Shown here in pieces: positions 34,492-44,074 of a stretch of 64,000 nt of DNA. A model generated the notes under the pieces. That model was not told where the DNA came from. It worked only from the letters and a program-made list of their open reading frames with translations, and made no database searches. Source of the stretch: Neobacillus mesonae (lineage in GTDB: Bacteria > Bacillota > Bacilli > Paenibacillales > Paenibacillaceae); assembly GCA_023715865.1 (NCBI GenBank), contig JAMBOW010000006.1:62001-126000 (forward strand). The letters are read 5' to 3'. How positions within the stretch are numbered: position 1 is the stretch's first letter; each line of letters opens with the position of its first letter. A program made the translations under genes and the position numbers.

Positions 34492-35811
34492 ATGGCTGTA
34501 GAGATCGAAAAAGTGTTTATTGACGGGCTTGGAGCAGGTCGTGTGCTGCTTGACCTTGAATCCAGGGAAAAGCTGTCCAAGGATTACTACTGGTATTCTC
34601 CCGTTCTTGAAAATCGGCTGAAGGATAAGCTTGCTGACAGCATTGTAAGGCCTGAAACTGATGCTGAAGTGGAAAAATTGCTGGAGATCGCTTATGCACA
34701 TAAAGTTCCTGTAACGGTTAGAGGAGCAGGGACTGGAAATTATGGTCAAGCGATTCCGCTCGAAGGAGGCATCGTGCTCGATTTGAGCAGGCTGGACCAA
34801 GTTCTAGAGTGGGGCGAGAATTCAGTTCGAGTGCAATGCGGAGTAAGGTTAGGCAATCTTGAGCGTGTGGCACGCGAGCGAGACCTAGAGCTGCGAATCT
34901 ATCCAAGCACTTATGTAAAAGCGACAGTCGGAGGCTATGTATGCGGCGGCTCAGGCGGAATTGGTTCTATCACCTGGGGAGACTTGTGGGACGGTAATGT
35001 GACGGAAGCCGTCGTCTATACAATGGAGGAAAAGCCTCGGAGACTAGTGGTCTCCGGAGAAGAGCTCCCCGCCTACATTCATAACTACGGTACGACCGGT
35101 ATTTTAACCGAGCTTGTCCTTCCTCTTGCCCCTAAGACGGAGTGGGAGCAATCCATCATATTTTTTGATGATTTTATGCAGGCTATGGAATTCTCTCATG
35201 ACCTTTCCCATGACGATTCGATTCGAAAAAGACTGATCTCTCCACATGAATGGCCCATTCCTTCTTATTTCAGGCCTTTAAAAAAGGTGATCGCACCTGA
35301 AAAAGCAGCGGTTCTGCTCGAAACGGAGGAAGGAAGCCAGCCTGCGCTTGTAAGCCTTGCTAAGAATTATGGCGGTGAAATGGGCCATCACATCCCGGCT
35401 GAAAAGTACAGATCAGGCATCGGCTTGTCTGATTTCGGCTGGAATCATACGACATTATGGGCGCTTAAATGTGAGAACAACATCACCTATCTGCAAGCAG
35501 GGTTTTCGCTGGAAAATTTCAGAGACCAAGTGAAGCTTGTCAAAGATACGTTCAGTGATGAGGTGCTGCTTCATTTTGAATGGATGAGAAGCCGCGGGAG
35601 AGTAACGCCTTCATCCCTGCCTGTCGTGCGGTATACGACAGAAGAACGACTTAATGAGATCATTGATTTCTTTAATACAAACGGGATTAATGTAGCAAAC
35701 CCGCATACGTATTCTTTGGATTCAGGAGGGAGAGGTATACTGCCTCTCATGAAACAGAAAAAGCTGGAGAATGACCCGTTAAGACTGCTCAATCCTGGAA
35801 AAATCGATTAG
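34492..35811 (+). CDS. FAD-binding oxidase/dehydrogenase (PCMH/GlcD type)
   Basis: Flavin oxidoreductase of the vanillyl-alcohol oxidase fold, 439 residues. The FAD-binding domain (about 50-215) shows VTVRGAGTGNYGQA, GGIVLDLSRLD and the conserved TVGGYVCGGSGGIGSITWGD. The C-terminal substrate domain ends NPGKID, as in GlcD-like enzymes. No covalent-FAD histidine is obvious. An ATG at 34483 abuts the AGGAAGG site, so the ATG at 34492 is preferred. Placed between the ATPase and permease genes of the importer, it probably oxidises the imported compound or its hydrolysis product. Confidence 0.82.
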   Translation: MAVEIEKVFIDGLGAGRVLLDLESREKLSKDYYWYSPVLENRLKDKLADSIVRPETDAEVEKLLEIAYAHKVPVTVRGAGTGNYGQAIPLEGGIVLDLSRLDQVLEWGENSVRVQCGVRLGNLERVARERDLELRIYPSTYVKATVGGYVCGGSGGIGSITWGDLWDGNVTEAVVYTMEEKPRRLVVSGEELPAYIHNYGTTGILTELVLPLAPKTEWEQSIIFFDDFMQAMEFSHDLSHDDSIRKRLISPHEWPIPSYFRPLKKVIAPEKAAVLLETEEGSQPALVSLAKNYGGEMGHHIPAEKYRSGIGLSDFGWNHTTLWALKCENNITYLQAGFSLENFRDQVKLVKDTFSDEVLLHFEWMRSRGRVTPSSLPVVRYTTEERLNEIIDFFNTNGINVANPHTYSLDSGGRGILPLMKQKKLENDPLRLLNPGKID

Positions 35812-35838
35812 AGAGTGCTGTGAAAGAAAGGATGTGCT

Positions 35839-36732
35839 TTGACAATGGCAATGAATCAGCCGAAGCTGGCTTACGAAAATAATGGACAGAAGGAGGGGGA
35901 TAAAGCCCCCTCTGCCTCTGTAGTAAAACCTGCAAAATCAGCAAGAAGCAGCAACTTTATGCAAAAGTTCCTTCCTCCTGCTATTGCTTTTGTCGTCGTT
36001 GTCGGCTTGTGGGAAATCGTGACAAGGCTGCTCGGCTATGCTCCTTATCTGCTCCCAAAACCATCCGACATTGTGAAGTCGGCCGTGGAGAATTGGAGCA
36101 ATCTAATGACGTCGGTTATGACAACGGTATATGAATCTGTGCTTGGATTTTTGCTGAGTATTGTGATTGGGGTAGCCGGCGCGGTGCTGCTCGCCAGCTC
36201 GAAAATAATTGAAAAAGCCGTCTATCCTTATGCCATTGTGCTGCAGACGATTCCGGTTGTAGCCATCGCTCCGATCATTGTCATCTGGTTTGGCGCCGGA
36301 GTGAACTCCATCGTCATTATCGCCTTTCTAATCGGCTTCTTCCCGATGATTTCTAACACGCTGATCGGTCTTAATTCTACAGACGGCAATATGCAGAACT
36401 TGTTTAAACTCTATAATGCCTCGCGCTGGCAGGTCATGTGGAGATTGCGTTTGCCTGCAGCAATGCCTTATATTATCGCCGGGCTTAAAGTGTCCTGTAC
36501 GCTCTCTGTCGTTGGCGCCATCGTCGGTGAATACATTGCGGGGATCGGCGGCGGTGAAGGCGGTCTCGGCTATGCCATCACTGTAGCCTCTTCAAGGCTT
36601 CAAACTCCATACTTGTTCGCTTGCGGTCTATGTGCTTCCCTCCTGGGAATTACCTTTTATCTGCTGGTAAGTGCTTTTTCAAGATGGGCGCTCAGCTCTT
36701 GGCATGAGTCAGAAATGAAATCAGAGAACTAA
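35839..36732 (+). CDS. ABC transporter permease (NitT/TauT type)
   Basis: Integral membrane subunit of the importer, 297 residues. After a Lys/Ser-rich cytoplasmic N-terminus of about 40 residues come six membrane helices. The EAA-like loop that docks on the ATPase is LYNASRWQVMWRLRLPAAMP followed by YIIAGLKVS. It belongs to the BPD_transp_1 family of SsuC/TauC/ThiX. The TTG at 35839 is 7 bases after AAAGAAAGG; an ATG at 35845 is an alternative. The binding-protein gene follows after 53 bases. Confidence 0.9.
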   Translation: MTMAMNQPKLAYENNGQKEGDKAPSASVVKPAKSARSSNFMQKFLPPAIAFVVVVGLWEIVTRLLGYAPYLLPKPSDIVKSAVENWSNLMTSVMTTVYESVLGFLLSIVIGVAGAVLLASSKIIEKAVYPYAIVLQTIPVVAIAPIIVIWFGAGVNSIVIIAFLIGFFPMISNTLIGLNSTDGNMQNLFKLYNASRWQVMWRLRLPAAMPYIIAGLKVSCTLSVVGAIVGEYIAGIGGGEGGLGYAITVASSRLQTPYLFACGLCASLLGITFYLLVSAFSRWALSSWHESEMKSEN

Positions 36733-36785
36733 GATTGTAATTCAAGCCAAAATCCTGTTCACAAATATAAGGGGGATGCATGGGA

Positions 36786-37823
36786 ATGAAGTATACATTG
36801 AAGAAGAAATTGGCAGGTCTTACTGTAACAACGGCACTCGCCCTTATATTTTCAGCATGCAGCAGCTCGGGCTCGGGCAGCAGTACAACAGCAGAGAACG
36901 CTAGCAGCGGCGAAGAAACAGCTAAGGACCCGGTTAAGATTACCCAGGTTACGAACTGGTTCGCGCAGCCCGAGCATGGAGGACAATATACCGCTCTTGC
37001 CAAAGGCTACTATGAAGAGGCTGGTATTGATATGACGATTGAACCGGGTGGTCCTCAGGTTTCTTCTATTCAAATTGTAGCCTCCGGCAAAGCCCAATTC
37101 GGCATGGGGCAGGCAGATGAAGTGCTCACTGCAAGGGATAATGGGATTCCTGTTGTAGCGATTGCAGCCATCTTTCAAAAAAGTCCGCAAGCGATGCTGT
37201 TCCATGCGGATGCTGATATTCAGGATTTTGCGGATTTGGATGGACGTAATGTATATATTGCTCCGGGATCAGGTTATTGGGATTTTATCAAGAAGAAATA
37301 TAATCTGGCAGAGGTCAAGGACCAAACCTATACAGGTCAGTTTGTTAACTTTATTGAAGATAAGGATGCAGTCACACAGTCCTATGTTACATCAGAGCCG
37401 TACACGCTGAAGCAGCAAGGGATTGAGACTCGTTATCTGCTGACATACGATGCTGGTTTTCAGCCCTATTCCAATGTGCTTTATACGACAGAGGAGTTTC
37501 TTGAGGAGAATCCCGAAGCCGTCAAATCTTTCCTTGAAGCCTCTATTAAAGGCTGGAATTATTACAAAGACAATTACGAAGAAATGAATGAAGTGCTGAA
37601 GGAAAGAAATCCGGATTTAACGCTGGAAGGGATGAAATATGGAGCCGAGCAGGAGATTCCGCTGATTTTTACGGAAGAGACAGAAGCAAACGGGCTGCTC
37701 AGCATGACAGAGGAGCGTTGGACATCGCTTCAGGAAGATATGTATAGCCTCGGACTTTTAAAAGCGAAGGAAGATATATCAAACGTCTTTACTACTGAGT
37801 ATCTCCCCGAGTCCGGTCAATAA
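36786..37823 (+). CDS. ABC transporter substrate-binding lipoprotein (NMT1/THI5-like)
   Basis: Solute-binding protein anchored outside the membrane by a lipid. The signal peptide ends in the lipobox IFSAC (Cys about residue 24), followed by a Ser/Gly linker. The mature part begins VKITQVTNWFAQPEHGGQYTALAKG, typical of NMT1/THI5-like proteins that bind pyrimidines, riboflavin or sulfonates. It has 345 residues. The ATG at 36786 lies 10 bases after AAGGGGGA; the ATG at 36780 is too close. Ring-stacking aromatic residues (NWF, YWDF, QPYSN) suit a planar heterocyclic ligand; that is inference. Confidence 0.9.
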   Translation: MKYTLKKKLAGLTVTTALALIFSACSSSGSGSSTTAENASSGEETAKDPVKITQVTNWFAQPEHGGQYTALAKGYYEEAGIDMTIEPGGPQVSSIQIVASGKAQFGMGQADEVLTARDNGIPVVAIAAIFQKSPQAMLFHADADIQDFADLDGRNVYIAPGSGYWDFIKKKYNLAEVKDQTYTGQFVNFIEDKDAVTQSYVTSEPYTLKQQGIETRYLLTYDAGFQPYSNVLYTTEEFLEENPEAVKSFLEASIKGWNYYKDNYEEMNEVLKERNPDLTLEGMKYGAEQEIPLIFTEETEANGLLSMTEERWTSLQEDMYSLGLLKAKEDISNVFTTEYLPESGQ

Positions 37824-38007
37824 ATGAATGGAACAGCATGGATATGCTGGTTTACCTTCTGCCCTATCAGCTGTTTGCCTGACTTTTTAGGCAGCATGTT
37901 GGATGTGGCAGGAGGTCTTTTTTTAGGTGATGAACCAAGGGTTTATGGGAGCAGCTGCTCAAAGAGTAACGGGGAAAAAATGATTTTCTTAGGGAGGGGT
38001 ATCTCAA

Positions 38008-39372
38008 ATGACAGGAACAATGCGACTTATCAACGCTTCTCTGTATCCTTCTGAAAACCGCGGAAAGCTCTATGAAGTTCAGATCCATGACGGACAATTA
38101 GAGGCTGTTCGGGTGCAGCAATCCCGCTACCAGGAAGCGGAAGCAGTAGATATAAACTCTCTTGAAGCAGGCGGCAGGCAGAATATAATCGATCTGAAGG
38201 GCCGCATGATGCTCCCAGGCATGGTGGACATTCATATGCACATGGATAAAGCCTTCAGCTTACCACAAGTAGGAAATAAGACAGGCACACTTCTCGAAGC
38301 GATTCATAATTACAGCAGCGCCGCTCCATCATTCTCAAAAGAAACGATTCGTTCAAGGATTGTACGAACCGCGCTGCAGGCTGTCTCTTACGGATCGACC
38401 AGATTAAGGTCCCATCTTGACTTTAATTTGAGTGCAGGTGAGCATGTCGCCATGCGTACGGTGGAGGCGGCACTGGAGGCCAAGTCTTTGCTTGAAGGTG
38501 TCGTCGATCTAGAGTTTTTCCCTATGGTTCCCTATCGTGAGCTTGGCCCAAGAGGGCTTGAGCTGATCGAAGAATCGCTGCGTATGGGACTTGACGGCGT
38601 TGGCGGCGCACCACATCTGTCTTCAAACCCGGATTCAGACATCGAAGGGATATTCAAGCTTGCTGCCCGTCTTGGTGTGCCGATCGATCTGCACTGCGAT
38701 GAGACGGATAATCCTGAGATGAAGACAGTGCTTAAAGTGGCGCAGGAATCACTGAAATATGGATATGATGGGAAAGTAACCGCAGGTCATCTGTGTTCCT
38801 TGTCATCTATGCCTCTGGCCGAGGCGGAAGAAATCATGGATATGATGTCACTTGCCGGCGTCCATGCGATTACCCTCCCGGCAGCCAATCTGTATCTTCA
38901 GGGGAGGTCCGATCTTGGTCCTGTTCGACGCGGAGTAACGCGTGTTCGAGAGCTGACCCAAGAAGGTATAACTTTGGCAGCAGCGTCTGACAACATTCAC
39001 GATCCCTTTCATCCGTTCGGCAGAGGGGATTTGCTTCAAATTGCACAGCTTACGGGATATGCTGCTCATTATGGAAGCACAGAGGATATGGTGAGTTTAC
39101 TCCATATGGTCACAAAACATCCGGCGAAAATTGCAGGGATCGATCATTACGGTATTTATGCAGGTGCTTCCGCCGATTTTGTTATCGTTGATGCCCGTAG
39201 TCCGGAGGAAATTTTCACTCAGCTGCCGGCAGGACGCTGGGTTGCCAAAGCTGGTAAGTGGATCAGCATGACAAGTGTTGTATCCCGCTTTCGTGAGGAA
39301 AAGGTACAGAAGTTATGGGAGCAGTCGATGACAGAGACGAATATGGAAGGGAGGGAAGCGTCATGGAGATGA
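38008..39372 (+). CDS. Amidohydrolase, cytosine deaminase-like (first copy)
   Basis: Metal-dependent hydrolase of the amidohydrolase superfamily, 454 residues. The metal-binding HxH is in MVDIHMHMDKAF, further ligands are in DLHCDETDN and GHLCSLSSM, and the catalytic Asp is in AASDNIHDPFHPFGRGD. These match the cytosine deaminase/isoguanine deaminase group, which removes ammonia from ring amines. The ATG follows AGGGAGGGG. The 184-base gap before it contains only a small hairpin. It overlaps the second amidohydrolase by 10 bases. Both probably act in sequence on the imported compound. Confidence 0.87.
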   Translation: MTGTMRLINASLYPSENRGKLYEVQIHDGQLEAVRVQQSRYQEAEAVDINSLEAGGRQNIIDLKGRMMLPGMVDIHMHMDKAFSLPQVGNKTGTLLEAIHNYSSAAPSFSKETIRSRIVRTALQAVSYGSTRLRSHLDFNLSAGEHVAMRTVEAALEAKSLLEGVVDLEFFPMVPYRELGPRGLELIEESLRMGLDGVGGAPHLSSNPDSDIEGIFKLAARLGVPIDLHCDETDNPEMKTVLKVAQESLKYGYDGKVTAGHLCSLSSMPLAEAEEIMDMMSLAGVHAITLPAANLYLQGRSDLGPVRRGVTRVRELTQEGITLAAASDNIHDPFHPFGRGDLLQIAQLTGYAAHYGSTEDMVSLLHMVTKHPAKIAGIDHYGIYAGASADFVIVDARSPEEIFTQLPAGRWVAKAGKWISMTSVVSRFREEKVQKLWEQSMTETNMEGREASWR

Positions 39373-40622
39373 CGGTACTGAAGAATGTAACGACACGGGA
39401 AGAAAAGCTTGTAGATCTATTTATCAAGGATGGCCATATTCATTCCGTGCAGCCTGCAACCAATTATACTGAAGGACACGATGGATATGGCCATATGATT
39501 GACGGCCAAGGCGGACTCGTGCTCCCTGCTTTTGTTGAATCGCATATTCATCTCGACACGGTACTGACCGCAGGGGACCCGGGATGGAACAGAAGCGGCA
39601 CTTTGCTTGAAGGCATTAGCCTGTGGAGTAAGAGAAAGTCTCAGCTTAGCCGGGAGGATGTTAGAAACCGTGCTATAGAGGTCATACGCCTGCTAGTCAG
39701 TCATGGAGTGCTGTATATACGAAGTCATGCGGATATATCGGATTCGCAGATGACCGCCTTGAAGACCCTTCTTGAACTTAAAGAGGAATGGGCACCTGTT
39801 GTTCAGCTGCAGGTCATTGCTTTTCCACAGGATGGAATTATAGCTTGTCCGGGAAATGCAGAAAGGATGGAGGAGGCGCTTCGACTGGGGGCCGATGGTA
39901 TAGGTGCGATTCCTCACGGGGAACGAACGAGGGAGGATGGCGTAGAGTCCTTAAGAATTAGTTTTGATATAGCAAAGCGGTATGATGCATTTGTTCACGT
40001 TTTTTGTGATGAAACAGATGACGAGCAGTCCCGTTTCTTGGAATGTACGGCTGCACTAGCTATCGAAACGGAGCTGTATGGCAAGGTGACGGCAAGTCAC
40101 TGCAGCGCCACTTCTTATTATAACGAACCCTATTTTCAGAAGCTGCTTGGGCTCGTCAAAGACTCGGGAATTCATATTATTGCCTGTCCGCTGATTAACA
40201 GCTCTATGCAGGGGAGGTTTGATAGTTATCCGAAAGGCAGAGGGCTTGCGCGAATCCGGGATATGTCCAAGGCAGGCATTCCTGTTGCCGTCGCACATGA
40301 TGATATAGGGACTCCCTTTTATTCTTACGGTGACGGAAATATTCTGCAGGCATTGCACATGGCGGCTCATCTGGAGCATATGACTGGGCGTGACGATGTG
40401 AATTTACTTCTGGATATGATCACCCTGCATGGGGCTGGCGTGCTGGGGATTAGCGAAACTTATGGAATCGCTGCAGGAAGAGAGGCGAACCTTGTCGTTC
40501 TTCCTATTCAGCAGGCTGCCGATGTCATTCGGCTTCGTCCCAAGCCGCTTTACGTCATCCGAAATGGCAGGGTCGTTGCCCATACTCCGCCAGTTAATAC
40601 AGAATTCTCATTTTCTTTCTAA
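39363..40622 (+). CDS. Amidohydrolase, cytosine deaminase-like (second copy)
   Basis: A 419-residue amidohydrolase. Key sites are FVESHIHLDTVLTAG (HxH), FVHVFCDETDDEQSR, KVTASHCSATSYYNEPY and VAHDDIGTPFYSYGDGN. It is related to the preceding protein but clearly different in sequence, so it is an old duplication rather than a recent one. The ATG at 39363 has GGGAGGGAAG upstream and lies inside the end of the previous gene; a longer frame from 39315 lacks a site. Last gene of the operon, followed by a terminator. Confidence 0.87.
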   Translation: MEMTVLKNVTTREEKLVDLFIKDGHIHSVQPATNYTEGHDGYGHMIDGQGGLVLPAFVESHIHLDTVLTAGDPGWNRSGTLLEGISLWSKRKSQLSREDVRNRAIEVIRLLVSHGVLYIRSHADISDSQMTALKTLLELKEEWAPVVQLQVIAFPQDGIIACPGNAERMEEALRLGADGIGAIPHGERTREDGVESLRISFDIAKRYDAFVHVFCDETDDEQSRFLECTAALAIETELYGKVTASHCSATSYYNEPYFQKLLGLVKDSGIHIIACPLINSSMQGRFDSYPKGRGLARIRDMSKAGIPVAVAHDDIGTPFYSYGDGNILQALHMAAHLEHMTGRDDVNLLLDMITLHGAGVLGISETYGIAAGREANLVVLPIQQAADVIRLRPKPLYVIRNGRVVAHTPPVNTEFSFSF

Positions 40623-40660
40623 ATTTCATATTCCTATTAAAAAATACGCTTTACAGTGCG

Positions 40661-40697
40661 AGAGGCGTCTGATATCGTTCAGACGTCTTTTTTTTGT
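40661..40697 (+). terminator. Terminator of the creatininase/amidohydrolase operon
   Basis: AGGCGTCTGA and TCAGACGTCT form a hairpin around a short loop, followed by eight or more T residues. Confidence 0.82.
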
Positions 40698-40771
40698 ATG
40701 TGCAGATGCCCTTTTTCTTGTGTAATTCGAATTAGCCGACAACCTTTGTAGGATCCTGTCATATACTACCC

Positions 40772-40785
40772 TGTAAGCGTTTTCT
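40772..40785 (+). promoter_or_regulatory. cre-like site before the pullulanase gene
   Basis: TGTAAGCGTTTTCT agrees with the CcpA consensus at 13 of 14 positions. It lies 235 bases before the start codon; TTGTGG (40789-40794) with TATCTT (40811-40816) may be the promoter it controls. Repression by preferred sugars is expected for a starch-debranching enzyme. Confidence 0.6.
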
Positions 40786-41020
40786 GTATTGTGGACACTT
40801 TCTCTGCGTATATCTTTCGTTTGTGAGGTTATAGTTTCTCTATGAAAGTGGCATAAATGATAGTAATGACGATAGAGTCATTACTCTGTAGTTTAATAAT
40901 TTACAACAACTTGAGATCGATAACCGTATTTTTAATGCGGCTATCAAAGTCATAACGCACAAACGGGTAAAACTGCAGGGTCCGTAAATGTAAATTACAC
41001 AAAACGGGCGGGTGAGCTTT

Positions 41021-43918
41021 ATGCAGGATTTGAATAACGTTTATTATGACGAAAATGATCTGGGTTTGACCTATACGCGTACTTGTTCAACTTTTAAAAT
41101 ATGGGCTCCTACAGCGAGCGAAGTTAAAGTTGTTCTTTATGACCATGCGGGTGAATACGATCAGGATGGTCTGGTGAACAACCATGAAGGCGGATCAGCG
41201 CATCCTATGGACAGGATGAGAGACGGAGTATGGTCTCTTACACTTCCGGGCGATTTGGAAGGCCGCTTCTATATGTACAAAGTCGCATTTTCAACCGGTA
41301 AGGTGCATTATGCAGTTGATCCATATGCTAAAGCAGTCGCTGCAGGAGGTGCCCGCACGGCTATTATCGATATGAGCAAGACGAATCCGAGCGATTGGGA
41401 GGATGATGTGCGTCCCCCGCAGGTAAGAGCAACAGATGCGGTCATATATGAGCTGCATGTTCGGGATTTTTCGATGGATGAAGGAACGCTCTTTCAGAAA
41501 AAAGGACTGTACGGTGCATTTGCAGAAAGAGGGTTAACGGACCCGGATGGGAACAGCATTGGTATTGATCATCTAATGGAGCTTGGGGTAACGCATGTTC
41601 ATTTGCTTCCTGTATTTGACTTTAAGACGGTTAACGAATTGACCGTTCACGATCCCAAAGCGTCAGGAAGCAAATATAACTGGGGGTACGATCCCCAAAA
41701 CTTCAATGTGCCTGAAGGCTCTTACTCCAGCGATCCGAAGAATCCTTATGCAAGAATCCGGGAGTTCAAGGAAATGATCCGTGCGCTGCATAACAGCGGA
41801 ATCCGGGTCATCATGGACGTCGTATACAATCATACGTTTGGAGTGGACGACGGTCCTTTTGATGGAATCGTGCCAGGGTATTTTTATAGAAGGAATGATC
41901 ATGGCTACTTAACGAACGGATCTGGGGTAGGCAATGAACTAGCGACAGAAAGGCCGATGGTCCGCAAATATATTAAGGAATCCGTTCGATATTGGGCGAA
42001 TGAGTATCATATTGACGGTTTCCGGTTTGACCTCATGGGGCTGATTGATGTGCAGACCATGACAGAAGTTACACAGATGCTAAAGCACGAGGTTGATCCC
42101 TCCATTCTGGTGTATGGAGAACCATGGACGGGCGGTGATTCTCCGCTCCCTGACAAAACGCTGAAAGGAGCCCAGCGAGGTAAAGGGTTTGCTGTATTTA
42201 ATGACCATTACCGCTCAGCTGTCAAAGGAGATAACGATGGCGGGGCAAGCGGATTTGCTACGGGCTGGTGGGGGCTTGAACGTGAAGTGCTCACCGGTGT
42301 GCAGGGGGCGATTTACGATTTTACACACGACCCTTCGGAAACCATTAATTACGTTACGGCCCATGATAACTTGAATTTGTGGGATAAAGTCGTGACCTCA
42401 CAAGGACTGCGGCATCAGCTTCAATTCTCAGAGTGGCATGATGGCGTACCGGCCCTCGGGATTGCTCCTGTGGAAGCCGTTATGAATGCGGATCCTTACC
42501 GTTATGTAGACAGCTCGAAGCTGTTTGATAACGACACGGTAAGAAGATCCCTTCTTGCAAATGGAATGATTATCACTTCCCAGGGAATTCCTTTTATCCA
42601 CGCAGGAGATGAACTGATGCGATCCAAGTACGGTGACCATAACAGCTATCGCAGCGGTGATGCAGTGAATAGTCTGAGATGGAAGAACAAGGCAAGGTTT
42701 CGCGCCGTATTTGATTATTACAAAGGGCTTATTCAGCTGAGGAAAGAGCATCTAGCTTTTCGCATGGAATCCCGTGAGCAGGTGGAACGGCATTTAAAGG
42801 TGCTTCAATGCGGGAATGGAATTCTTGCCTATATGCTTGACGGGTATGCGGCAGGGGATGCTTGGAACCGAATCATCGTTATCTATAACGGTAAAGAGCA
42901 TGCTGAAGCGGTATCTTTGCCGCAGGATAAGCCGTGGAATATTGTTGTAAGTGATGAGGCGGCAGGGGTGACGCCGTTGTCCCAAGTCAGTAAGCAGGTA
43001 GTTATTCCGCGTTTGTCCATGATGGTCCTCTATGACCGTGAGAGCGGAATCGAAACGCAGGTGCTCGCTGATATAGAAATTATGGTCAGCAGAACAGCGG
43101 TGTCCAGAGAAGAAGAGCTTAGGTTTGATGCCGTCTTTAGGGATCAGCACGGTAAGCCCATGAAAGGGCTGATGGCTGCCTGGAGGTCCTCGGATGATCG
43201 CATCATCCGAATTCGGCAGACCGGTAAGGCGAAGAGCCTAAGCTGCGGTAAATGTACAATTACAGCATCTCATGGCGGGATAGAAACTAGTATACAAATG
43301 GTCGTCGATGAGCTTTATCCTGCCCGGATGGAACTGACAAGCGATAGAACGATCTACGCCACTCAGACCTTTCAGCCGTTTCTGAGATTATGGGATCAGT
43401 ATGATCAACTGCTTGAAGGAGTGGCGTATACACTGGAAACGACGACTCCGCGAATTGTCGCTGTGGAGAATGGAGGGCGTAAAATAAAGGCCATACGTCC
43501 CGGTACAGCAACCATTGTTGCAAGAGCAGAAGGGTTGACGGCATCCTACAACCTGCAGATCCAGCCTTATTTTATCCGTACGATCGAAATGGAGTATTCA
43601 CGTCCTGACGGACAATATGAAGGCTGGAATGTATGGGTATGGGGGACAGGAATCCATGACGGAAAAATTCCGTTTCATGTCGGCTCGGATGGCCGAGCAA
43701 CGGCTACTGTCAGGGTGGCTCCAGGAATTAGACGAATTGGGTATATTGTTAGACTCAATGAATGGGAAGAGCGAGAGGGAGACCGGGATCATTTTATTGA
43801 TCTTCCTCCATCTCCAAGTAAGGAGCGGATCAAGGTTCATGTGCACAGCGGAACGAAAGAGGTCGTTGTCGCCGTAGGCGGTCAGCTCATTCATTTGCAC
43901 GGGCTCAGCAGTGCCTAA
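41021..43918 (+). CDS. pulA: Type I pullulanase, intracellular, with C-terminal Ig-like and CBM41-like domains
   Basis: Debranching enzyme that cleaves alpha-1,6 bonds in pullulan, limit dextrins or glycogen. The 965 residues begin with a CBM48 module (WAPTASEVKVVLY). The GH13 catalytic domain follows, with the pullulanase signature YNWGYDP, nucleophile Asp337 (GFRFDLMG), acid/base Glu367 (LVYGEPW) and Asp449 (TAHDNLN). After residue about 690 come two bacterial Ig-like repeats and a starch-binding PUD/CBM41-like module (YEGWNVWVWGTG). No signal peptide is present, so it acts inside the cell. The ATG at 41021 follows GGGCGGG; the GTG at 41012 overlaps it. A cre-like site lies upstream. Confidence 0.93.
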   Translation: MQDLNNVYYDENDLGLTYTRTCSTFKIWAPTASEVKVVLYDHAGEYDQDGLVNNHEGGSAHPMDRMRDGVWSLTLPGDLEGRFYMYKVAFSTGKVHYAVDPYAKAVAAGGARTAIIDMSKTNPSDWEDDVRPPQVRATDAVIYELHVRDFSMDEGTLFQKKGLYGAFAERGLTDPDGNSIGIDHLMELGVTHVHLLPVFDFKTVNELTVHDPKASGSKYNWGYDPQNFNVPEGSYSSDPKNPYARIREFKEMIRALHNSGIRVIMDVVYNHTFGVDDGPFDGIVPGYFYRRNDHGYLTNGSGVGNELATERPMVRKYIKESVRYWANEYHIDGFRFDLMGLIDVQTMTEVTQMLKHEVDPSILVYGEPWTGGDSPLPDKTLKGAQRGKGFAVFNDHYRSAVKGDNDGGASGFATGWWGLEREVLTGVQGAIYDFTHDPSETINYVTAHDNLNLWDKVVTSQGLRHQLQFSEWHDGVPALGIAPVEAVMNADPYRYVDSSKLFDNDTVRRSLLANGMIITSQGIPFIHAGDELMRSKYGDHNSYRSGDAVNSLRWKNKARFRAVFDYYKGLIQLRKEHLAFRMESREQVERHLKVLQCGNGILAYMLDGYAAGDAWNRIIVIYNGKEHAEAVSLPQDKPWNIVVSDEAAGVTPLSQVSKQVVIPRLSMMVLYDRESGIETQVLADIEIMVSRTAVSREEELRFDAVFRDQHGKPMKGLMAAWRSSDDRIIRIRQTGKAKSLSCGKCTITASHGGIETSIQMVVDELYPARMELTSDRTIYATQTFQPFLRLWDQYDQLLEGVAYTLETTTPRIVAVENGGRKIKAIRPGTATIVARAEGLTASYNLQIQPYFIRTIEMEYSRPDGQYEGWNVWVWGTGIHDGKIPFHVGSDGRATATVRVAPGIRRIGYIVRLNEWEEREGDRDHFIDLPPSPSKERIKVHVHSGTKEVVVAVGGQLIHLHGLSSA

Positions 43919-43925
43919 CCCTCGG

Positions 43926-43963
43926 GGGATTGTCTTTAACGGCAATCCCTTATTTCTTTTTTG
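43926..43963 (+). terminator. Terminator after the pullulanase gene
   Basis: GGGATTG (43926-43932) pairs with CAATCCC (43943-43949), then a T-rich tract TTATTTCTTTTTT. Confidence 0.75.
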
Positions 43964-44074
43964 GAGTTATAAGTTTCAATGCTGCTATTGAGGTTTAATT
44001 ACATATATGGCCCTGACTCTAATGTGAATTGGGGCAAATTCGAAACTATGGACTTGTAAGGAGGATGTTTAAAT

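Noticed and set aside
37824-38054. 76-codon open frame after the binding-protein gene
   Set aside because: It starts directly at the previous stop without a ribosome site, has no protein-like composition and overlaps the amidohydrolase start.
43985-44074. Sigma-B promoter before rplY (ctc)
   Set aside because: GTTTAA occurs at about 43995, but no GGGTAT follows at the required distance.
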